A stretch of 64,000 nt of DNA. Origin: Brucella pituitosa (GTDB taxonomy: Bacteria; Pseudomonadota; Alphaproteobacteria; Rhizobiales; Rhizobiaceae). Both the position numbers and the translations under genes were made by a program. The stretch is taken from the NCBI RefSeq assembly GCF_003049685.1, contig NZ_PYSY02000003.1:1-64000 (forward strand), in the 5' to 3' direction. Shown piece after piece: positions 58,126 to 64,000 of this stretch (its first letter is position 1; the number at the start of each line of letters is the position of its first letter). A model generated the notes under the pieces. That model saw nothing but the letters and a program-made list of their open reading frames with translations. It was not told the DNA's origin and did not search any database.

Positions 58126-59461
58126 CTACCTCTTTTGAATGATCTGCAACTGTTCAGGACCGCCGATCAATAAAATCCAGTCGCTGTTATTTACATTTTT
58201 TCGGTCTTCCGGTGCCGGAAAAATGCCAAACTCATTGTCAAATTCTGGGCCGAATTCTGGTGCCTTTGACGGTAGAAATTTACCAGACGCAGGATCAACC
58301 CATAAAGCGATCTGACCATTGCCAATAACACTTCGTTTCACCTTAAAGCCGTCAGCATCACCATAGATGACGATCAGACTGTGATCTGGCAAAGCTGCCG
58401 CATAGCTTTGAGCAACGCCGGAAATCTCACTATCTCGATCTGGCTTCAGTTGCGACCATGGTATCTTATCGAAAAAAAGCCTTCATGACTGACATAGACT
58501 GCGCTCCCGGACTGGCCAGTGCTTCTTGCCAGCTTTGATCCGAGGTGAAGACACCAGGGCCTGAAAAATGCCAGATGGGGTTGTTTCCAACAAAAAACTG
58601 CCCGGCTGCACCACCTAAAAGCGCGCCATATGCATTCCGCCGTATCATACGTGCAGTCGTCTCACGCTCATACTCATAGGCCCCTTCAAGAAAGATTATA
58701 GGCATTCCGCCTGATTTACTGCGATCCAGGATCGTTTTGTGAACGTCGTTATATGTATAGACCGTGTCGATCGCAAACCAAGGCTGATCTTTCCAGATCT
58801 CATTCGTGTTTGTATCGCGTCCCGAATGAACAGTCTGCAGCGCCTGGGGAGAAATTGCTGCAATTCCTTCTGCAAGCTTTGACACCAGTGCTCGATCCGG
58901 CGCATCAAAATCACCGCCCAACACCCAAACAATGTTGGAGAATTTCGAGAACCGTTGCGCGATGGCTTTGCCATAGACTTCCATTTTGTCAGGGCCCGCA
59001 GCTTGTGCTTTAGCGAACCAGCCCTGATCGCCACCGTTCACCCCAAGATATGCAGGAGCAAGAAAGACCACCAGCCCAAGCTTTTGGGCCTGTTCAATTG
59101 TCCAGGCAGCATGATCAAAGTATCTAGGGTTAAGCGCGCCAAAGGCCTCTCGTACGAAAGGTTGCTCACCATAGGCATTCCTTGGCGGATTGCTTGAAAA
59201 CTGATGCTCAATCAGATTGACCAGAATGGCATTAAAGCCGCGCTTGCTGCGATCAGCCAGATAAGTTTCGACATCGCCTCGCTTCAGCTCTGCGATCAAC
59301 GACCATGCCGTGTCGCCCTGCAACAAAAACGGCCGACCTTGAGCATCTTCAAAAATACGATGATCCTGGCTTACTCTGATCGGAAACGCATTTTCGGCTC
59401 GAACCACTCCTGTCAGAAGCAGCAGAAAACCCAAGATTAAACCTAATCGCGACAGCATCAT
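58126..59461 (-). CDS. Exported DUF4038 glycoside hydrolase (apiosidase-like, one frame break)
   Basis: A signal peptide (LGLILGFLLLLTGVVRAEN) precedes a TIM-barrel DUF4038 domain: GRPFLLQGDTAWSLIAELKR, YLADRSKRGFNAILVNLIEH, FSNIVWVLGGDFDAPDR and IFLEGAYEYERETTARMIRR with putative acidic catalytic residues. The frame breaks in an A7 run at about 58472. The C-terminal beta-domain of the DUF5060/collagenase-associated type (GFKVKRSVIGNGQIALWVDP) is in another frame to 58126. Repaired length of about 444 residues. DUF4038 includes GH140 apiosidases. Inside a polysaccharide locus it may trim or process the secreted polymer. Confidence 0.8.
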
Positions 59462-60813
59462 CGCGTTGCTGGTGGATAGGATGGCGCATCGTTAAATCGG
59501 CGATACACCACTTGCGACGGGCGGCCAGTAAGATAATTGTCGACACCATCATTGAGAGCTCGAACATAAACGCCAAGCGCTCCATCAATTGCGTCGATTG
59601 TACGTGCAATGTCCGTATCACTGTGCGTGTAGCTTACAACCAGAGACGGCATCAAAACACCGCGCCGGATGGTCTCCTGAAGGAAAAGTGTCCGCAACGC
59701 CTGAGAGGATTGTCCATTCTCGTCGAGAGTAGCGTAAGCCAGGCAGCAAGGGCGTCCGACCAAGCGAACATTGTTTTCCAACCCATGGGCTGAAATCGCC
59801 GTATTGACCCCTTCGACAAGCTTCCGACCCTGTTCGTAAAGCCGTTCAATGACAGGCTCATCGCGATAGACTTTCATGGTGGCGATTGCAGCCGCCATAG
59901 CGTGCGTTTCGGCCCCGTGCGTGGTCGAAAGCAAAAAGACGCGGGCATAATCGGTTTGGGTAAGCCCACCGAGCTGCATATATTCAGCTTTCCCTGCAAG
60001 TGCCGAGATCGCGAAGCCATTTCCCAAAGCTTTACCAAAGCAAGATAGATCAGGCTCGATGCCATAAAGCTTCTGAGCGCCGCGCATATGCCAGCGAAAG
60101 CCCGTTATCATCTCATCGAGGATAAATAGAGCACCATTTTCATGGGCAATACGTTTTGCCTCATGCAGAAAGTTATCTTGAGGTTCATCCATCCGCGCGG
60201 GTTCAAGAATTAGCGCTGCAATCATGCCCGGATAATTTTCAAACAACGTTCTCACGCTCGCAATGTCATTGTAGCGAAAAGTGGTCGTCAAAGCTGACAC
60301 CGATGCAGGAATACCTGCATTCATTTTCGTCGTTCCGATGAACCAGTCATCAGTCGAGAAAAACGGATGATCGGCACAACATGCTATCATATCGCGACCG
60401 GTATAGGCGCGCGCCAGACGCACAGCTCCGGAGGTGGCATCCGATCCATCCTTGCAGAATTTCACCATTTCTGCTCCCTCGATCAGCTCAAGGAAACTCT
60501 CCGCACATTCAATTTCAATCGCGCTTGGACGTGTAAAGTTGCAACCATCCTGCAACGCATCACGCGCCGCATGCAGCACCGGAGGATAGGCATGTCCAAG
60601 TCCCACGGCGCGATTGCCCATTCCGTACTCAATATACTGGTTTCCATCGACATCGAACACATGCGATCCGGAACCACGTTGTATGAAACCCGGCGCCAAG
60701 ACCGGATATTGATCATCACCTTTGGCATAGGTATGGCAGCCGCCCGGTATGAGGGCATGGGCTTTACTTCTGAGCAATTGCGAATTGCGAAACCGGGATG
60801 TGAAAAGGTTCAT
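59458..60813 (-). CDS. Class III PLP aminotransferase (glutamate-1-semialdehyde aminomutase-like)
   Basis: A complete 451-residue PLP enzyme. It has VFDVDGNQYIEYGMGNRAVG, FCKDGSDATSGAVRLARAYT, LFILDEMITGFRWHMRG and the PLP lysine in LSCFGKALGNGFAISALAGK. It resembles glutamate-1-semialdehyde 2,1-aminomutase, but it has a TTHGAETHAMAAA block and a long C-terminal tail. Such paralogues occur in sugar loci. It may transfer an amino group to a sugar or a small acid that decorates it. Overlaps the hydrolase start by four bases. Confidence 0.82.
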   Translation of the reverse strand: MNLFTSRFRNSQLLRSKAHALIPGGCHTYAKGDDQYPVLAPGFIQRGSGSHVFDVDGNQYIEYGMGNRAVGLGHAYPPVLHAARDALQDGCNFTRPSAIEIECAESFLELIEGAEMVKFCKDGSDATSGAVRLARAYTGRDMIACCADHPFFSTDDWFIGTTKMNAGIPASVSALTTTFRYNDIASVRTLFENYPGMIAALILEPARMDEPQDNFLHEAKRIAHENGALFILDEMITGFRWHMRGAQKLYGIEPDLSCFGKALGNGFAISALAGKAEYMQLGGLTQTDYARVFLLSTTHGAETHAMAAAIATMKVYRDEPVIERLYEQGRKLVEGVNTAISAHGLENNVRLVGRPCCLAYATLDENGQSSQALRTLFLQETIRRGVLMPSLVVSYTHSDTDIARTIDAIDGALGVYVRALNDGVDNYLTGRPSQVVYRRFNDAPSYPPATR

Positions 60814-60848
60814 GACCTTGTCCCTTTGTTAATTACCAGTTTTGACGA

Positions 60849-62084
60849 TCACACTGTGGACCAGGCTGTGTTGAGGCGCTCTCGCATCTGTCGGAGCCAG
60901 TTCTTGACTGGTTTGGGCAGCCGGCTTCGCAGGCTTGAATGTAAAGCGTTCGGCATTGTCCATTGTGAGAGCGCTAAAGATTGGGCAATGGCGGGCCGGT
61001 TCTGCATCAGGTTTTCGAGAAGCCCTGCATAGGCCTGCCCCGCCAGATCACTATTGAAAGCTACCGCGACTTTAAGGACGGCAGCCTGAGCCATTTCCAT
61101 TCTCAACTGCTTATTGTCTGCAAGAAGATCTATATGACGCGCGGCCTGTCTGAAATCTCCAACAGGAAACAAAAAGCCATCTTCACCGTTTGTGACGATT
61201 GTATCGGTCACGCCCGCGATCTTCGAAACGACGGCAGGGCAACCCTGGCTCATTGCTTCAATTAAAGTAAGCCCAAAACCTTCAAAACGGGATGGCATAA
61301 CCATAACGTCGTGCTGACTGACAAGCCAGGGGACATCTGATGGTGCGACCCAACTCGTAAAACTTACTTTCTCACGAAAACTTTCAAGCCGATGGCGCAG
61401 TTCAACCAAATCCGGACCGTCACCCGCGACAGTCAGATGATAGTCGCATTTTAGCTCACGCAGAATGTTGGGTAGCCAGAACACGCCTTTAGAATTGTCC
61501 TCAATTCGCCCGAGATAAAGCAACCGTAAAGGTGCGTTTTCATCCCGTGGGGAGGCCACCTGCGGGGCGAGAATGTCCTTGCTCAGACCATGTGGGATAA
61601 CCAGCGTTCGCGCGGCATCAAAGCCATATTGGTTGACCAGATCATCCCGGCAACGTTTTGATACGCCAACCGTCGCATGAACATGATCGCGAATTGCACG
61701 AGCGGCCGCATAAGTTCCCGGCGTGATGTTGTGCACGATCATAATACGCAAGATGTCATCTGGGAGATATCGCACCAGATTTGTTTCAAAGCGGCTGGAC
61801 AGGACGTTCACGAACACCGCTTCAAATTTATTATCGCGTAGAAACGCGATCATCCGTCTGGCACGTGTTTCCTCGTCCAGCACGCCCATCTGATCAATTG
61901 CATCGCCCTTTCGCAACGCATCACTTAGTCCCTGACCTGCAGGTGGAAAACTGATCGTTTCTCCTGCTGCTCCCGCAGCCAGCCACCGCAATTCAATGCC
62001 GGATTGTCGAAGTGACGAGCTCAGGCGCGTAAATACAGAGTAGGTCCCACCGATATGTGGACGGACAAAGTAAGCACATTTCAT
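60849..62084 (-). CDS. Glycosyltransferase family 4
   Basis: A GT-B glycosyltransferase of 411 residues. The N-terminus MKCAYFVRPHIGGTYSVFTR begins at ATG 62084. The donor-binding domain shows RLLYLGRIEDNSKGVFWLPN, HLTVAGDGPDLVELRHRLES and the EX7E-type motif in MPSRFEGFGLTLIEAMSQGC. The in-frame extension to 62237 lacks similarity. It transfers a sugar in assembly of the envelope polysaccharide on the cytoplasmic face. Divergent from the pyruvyl transferase gene. Confidence 0.87.
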   Translation of the reverse strand: MKCAYFVRPHIGGTYSVFTRLSSSLRQSGIELRWLAAGAAGETISFPPAGQGLSDALRKGDAIDQMGVLDEETRARRMIAFLRDNKFEAVFVNVLSSRFETNLVRYLPDDILRIMIVHNITPGTYAAARAIRDHVHATVGVSKRCRDDLVNQYGFDAARTLVIPHGLSKDILAPQVASPRDENAPLRLLYLGRIEDNSKGVFWLPNILRELKCDYHLTVAGDGPDLVELRHRLESFREKVSFTSWVAPSDVPWLVSQHDVMVMPSRFEGFGLTLIEAMSQGCPAVVSKIAGVTDTIVTNGEDGFLFPVGDFRQAARHIDLLADNKQLRMEMAQAAVLKVAVAFNSDLAGQAYAGLLENLMQNRPAIAQSLALSQWTMPNALHSSLRSRLPKPVKNWLRQMRERLNTAWSTV

Positions 62085-62114
62085 GATCACAACCCTGCTG
62101 CCCAGAGACCAAGA

Positions 62115-62138
62115 CTTCGAGGGAAAAATCCCTCGAAG
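62115..62138. promoter_or_regulatory. Perfect hairpin in GT4 leader
   Basis: CTTCGAGGG (62115-62123) and CCCTCGAAG (62130-62138) pair over 9 bp with a 6-base A-rich loop, 31 bases before the GT4 start codon. It may be an operator or an mRNA leader structure. Confidence 0.45.
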
Positions 62139-62146
62139 CCTTACTC

Positions 62147-62230
62147 CGGTATATCGGGGGGCGTTTGATATACCGCTTGCCAGTGTAACGAAATTGCTCG
62201 ACAACGCATTTTGTCTATGAGGGGTATATC
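62147..62230. promoter_or_regulatory. Repeated GGTATATC motifs in divergent promoter
   Basis: CGGTATATC (62147-62155) and GATATACCG (62167-62175) form a perfect inverted repeat with an 11-base gap. A third GGTATATC lies at 62223-62230 inside another near-palindrome (ATGAGGG ... CCTTCAT). The octamer therefore occurs three times in 84 bases between divergent polysaccharide genes, suggesting binding sites of a regulator I cannot name. Confidence 0.55.
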
Positions 62231-62323
62231 CCTTCATACATTAGAGGATGGGGTTCACCCTTCTGCCAGTTTTCATAAAAACTCATACCGGCTTAGCTTG
62301 TGAATGCAGCTGGAGACACTTGT

Positions 62324-63511
62324 ATGAGAATAGGTCTTTTCGGTCAGTTCGGTTCTGGCAATACCGGCAATGACGGATCGCTTGAAGCAATGCTGCAACT
62401 ATTGAAACGTACATGCCCTGGCGCTCAACTCATCTGTATATGCTCAAGACCTGAAATCATTGACGAGAGATTTCAAATAGACGCGATTCCCGTTGGGCAG
62501 CCTGCATCAGACAATACATTCATCAGGCTGATCAATAAGGTTCTCTTACAGTTTCCACGCCGTATTACCGGCTTTCTAGGTGCTGTGTCGTTCGCTCAGG
62601 GAATTGATCTGATCATCGTTCCGGGCACCGGTATTCTTGATGACTTCAATGAAGATCCGTTTGGCTGGCCATTTGCCGTTCTACGTTGGTCGGTGGCCGC
62701 AAAATTGGCGGGGGCGCGTTTTGCTTTCATTTCCATTGGTGCAGGACCTGTCACTCATCCACTTAGTCGCTTTTTCGTCCGCAAAGCGTCGATGATGGCC
62801 GCTTACCGTTCCTATCGCGATCAGGTTTCATACGATTTCATGAAGTCTTTGAACGTCGATGCTGCAAAGGACGGTGTCAGTGCGGATATCGCGTTTGCGC
62901 TTCCGACTGTCGAAGACGAGTTACGTAACAGCGGCGATCAGCGGGTCGGTTTGGGCATTATGACTTATAAAGGCTGGAAAAAGCGGGCTGCCGACGGTGC
63001 TGCAATTTACAATAATTATCTCGACAAGATGACCGAGCTGATTGACGAACTTGTGCTGGACGGACGGCAGGTGCGCCTTCTCACCGGTGATAAGGGCGAT
63101 CTTGAGGCCGTTTATGATCTGCAAAAACGTATCCGCGCGCCGAATTTAAGTAATGTTATTTTCGAGCCCGTTGCTTCTCTGAATGACCTCATGCAGCAAA
63201 TTGCAAAAACGGATATCGTCGTTGCCAGCCGATATCATAACATCGTTTGCTCTCTTTCCATGGGCAGGCCCGCAATTTCGATTGGCTATGCCCGTAAGAA
63301 TGATGCACTTCTAAATGACACCGGCCTGAGTGAATTTTGCCACCACATCGAGAACTTTGATCCGAAAATATTACTCGCTCAGATCGATAATATGTTTTCT
63401 CACCGAGAAGAACTCGTCAAAACCGTCAACGCTGGTGTGGGAGTCTATCGCGAGCGACTTGCCAAACAAGAAGAAGTCTTGCGCGTCTATCTTCTCCAGA
63501 AAATAAGATGA
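62324..63511 (+). CDS. Polysaccharide pyruvyl transferase family protein
   Basis: A complete 395-residue protein of the CsaB/WcaK-type family. It has MRIGLFGQFGSGNTGNDGSL at the start (nucleotide-like loop), LIIVPGTGILDDFNEDPFGW, FAFISIGAGPVTHPLSRFFV and VASRYHNIVCSLSMGRPAIS near the end with the conserved Arg-His. Members add ketal-linked pyruvate to sugars, or act as related transferases. GGAG lies 9 bases before ATG 62324. Divergent from the GT4 gene and convergent with the GT2 gene. Confidence 0.87.
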   Translation: MRIGLFGQFGSGNTGNDGSLEAMLQLLKRTCPGAQLICICSRPEIIDERFQIDAIPVGQPASDNTFIRLINKVLLQFPRRITGFLGAVSFAQGIDLIIVPGTGILDDFNEDPFGWPFAVLRWSVAAKLAGARFAFISIGAGPVTHPLSRFFVRKASMMAAYRSYRDQVSYDFMKSLNVDAAKDGVSADIAFALPTVEDELRNSGDQRVGLGIMTYKGWKKRAADGAAIYNNYLDKMTELIDELVLDGRQVRLLTGDKGDLEAVYDLQKRIRAPNLSNVIFEPVASLNDLMQQIAKTDIVVASRYHNIVCSLSMGRPAISIGYARKNDALLNDTGLSEFCHHIENFDPKILLAQIDNMFSHREELVKTVNAGVGVYRERLAKQEEVLRVYLLQKIR

Positions 63512-63530
63512 GCCCAATTTTGACGGATCA

Positions 63531-64000
63531 TTACGGGGAAAGCCGCCGGCGACGCTGAAACAAATAGTCAAAAGGTGGCATCAAGGCCATCAGGGGATGC
63601 CTTTTAAGCGCAAAGGTCATCAGAGATACAGACCCTTCTTCGCGTCTGACAAGATTTGACCACGCCGACCAATAAGCTCGTTTGGTAAGGCAATCACACG
63701 CTGCCGCGAGGTGTTGTTTGGCCTGTGGCATATCTCGGCCGTCATTCTCGAAGAATGAGCGAAATCCAGCTTCAAACTCTCGGTTCCAGTGCATGATTCC
63801 TGCAACCTTAGCCGACTGGTTGTTCGAATGAACACGCGCATAAGCCTGGACAGTTTCAGTCGAGGCAACATTCCCCAACAACGCCAGACGCAACCACATC
63901 TCAAGATCATCGGTATGCGGAAGTGTTTGGCGGTAATATCCGGCCTGTTTCTGAACCGGTGTGCGCACTACCGCCGTCGGCCCGGCGACCGGGTTGAAAG
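63531..64000 (-). CDS. Glycosyltransferase family 2, C-terminal part (runs off the window)
   Basis: The visible C-terminus holds the GT2 acceptor-side motif TAVVRTPVQKQAGYYRQTLP followed by HTDDLEMWLRLALLG (the E/D-D-x-W block), then YARVHSNNQSA and a basic tail. The N-terminal nucleotide-binding half lies beyond base 64000. Probable role: addition of a sugar during assembly of the same polysaccharide. It ends 19 bases from the convergent pyruvyl transferase gene. Confidence 0.8.
   Translation of the reverse strand, partial: FNPVAGPTAVVRTPVQKQAGYYRQTLPHTDDLEMWLRLALLGNVASTETVQAYARVHSNNQSAKVAGIMHWNREFEAGFRSFFENDGRDMPQAKQHLAAACDCLTKRAYWSAWSNLVRREEGSVSLMTFALKRHPLMALMPPFDYLFQRRRRLSP

Overview
The window reads as chromosomal DNA of an alphaproteobacterium of the Brucella/Ochrobactrum group (Rhizobiales). 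The main clues are an Omp2b-type porin with the Brucella-like N-terminus, a bioBFDAZ operon with BioR-type boxes, dense alternation of ABC transporter operons, and copies of a two-palindrome intergenic repeat of the rhizobial mosaic type. I see no rRNA, tRNA, CRISPR array, prophage or insertion sequence.

Layout. 1-4 kb: a broken amino-acid ABC ATPase end, a small lipoprotein, a DUF1801 protein, an exported protein of unknown function and a DMT exporter. 4.4-8.6 kb: a ring-cleaving dioxygenase with a partner hydrolase, an Omp2b-like porin and a MYG1-family protein. 8.75-19.7 kb, all minus strand: a GntR regulator, denD, ltnD, otnK, otnC, otnI, a short-chain dehydrogenase and a complete sugar-acid ABC transporter. 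This is a D-erythronate/L-threonate catabolic locus feeding dihydroxyacetone phosphate. 19.9-25 kb, plus strand: bioBFDAZ. 25.1-30.6 kb: a trans-sulfuration enzyme, a DUF1643 protein, nhaA, and a divergent TetR/MFS pair around a large palindrome. 30.6-38.2 kb: a second sugar ABC operon that includes a permease fused to an SMP-30/strictosidine-synthase-like domain, a separate SMP-30-like gene and an AhpD-like gene. 38.3-43.6 kb: a peptide/nickel-type ABC operon. 43.8-46.9 kb: an MFS exporter, a HbpS-like protein and a divergent LysR regulator. 47-51.9 kb: cfa, an aldo/keto reductase, a LysR regulator and lhgO. 52-64 kb: an envelope or exopolysaccharide locus with PIG-L deacetylase, RfbF-like nucleotidyltransferase, C-methyltransferase, RfbC-like epimerase, DUF4910, an NAD-dependent epimerase, a DUF4038 hydrolase, a class III aminotransferase, GT4, pyruvyl transferase and GT2 genes.

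A caution applies to the whole window. About 34 single-base frame breaks interrupt otherwise well conserved genes, including porin, bioA, bioB and nhaA. Many lie in short homopolymers. I treat these as probable sequencing or assembly errors and annotate each gene across its break with the break position. The truncated ATPase at the left edge is different and looks like a true truncation or a bad join.
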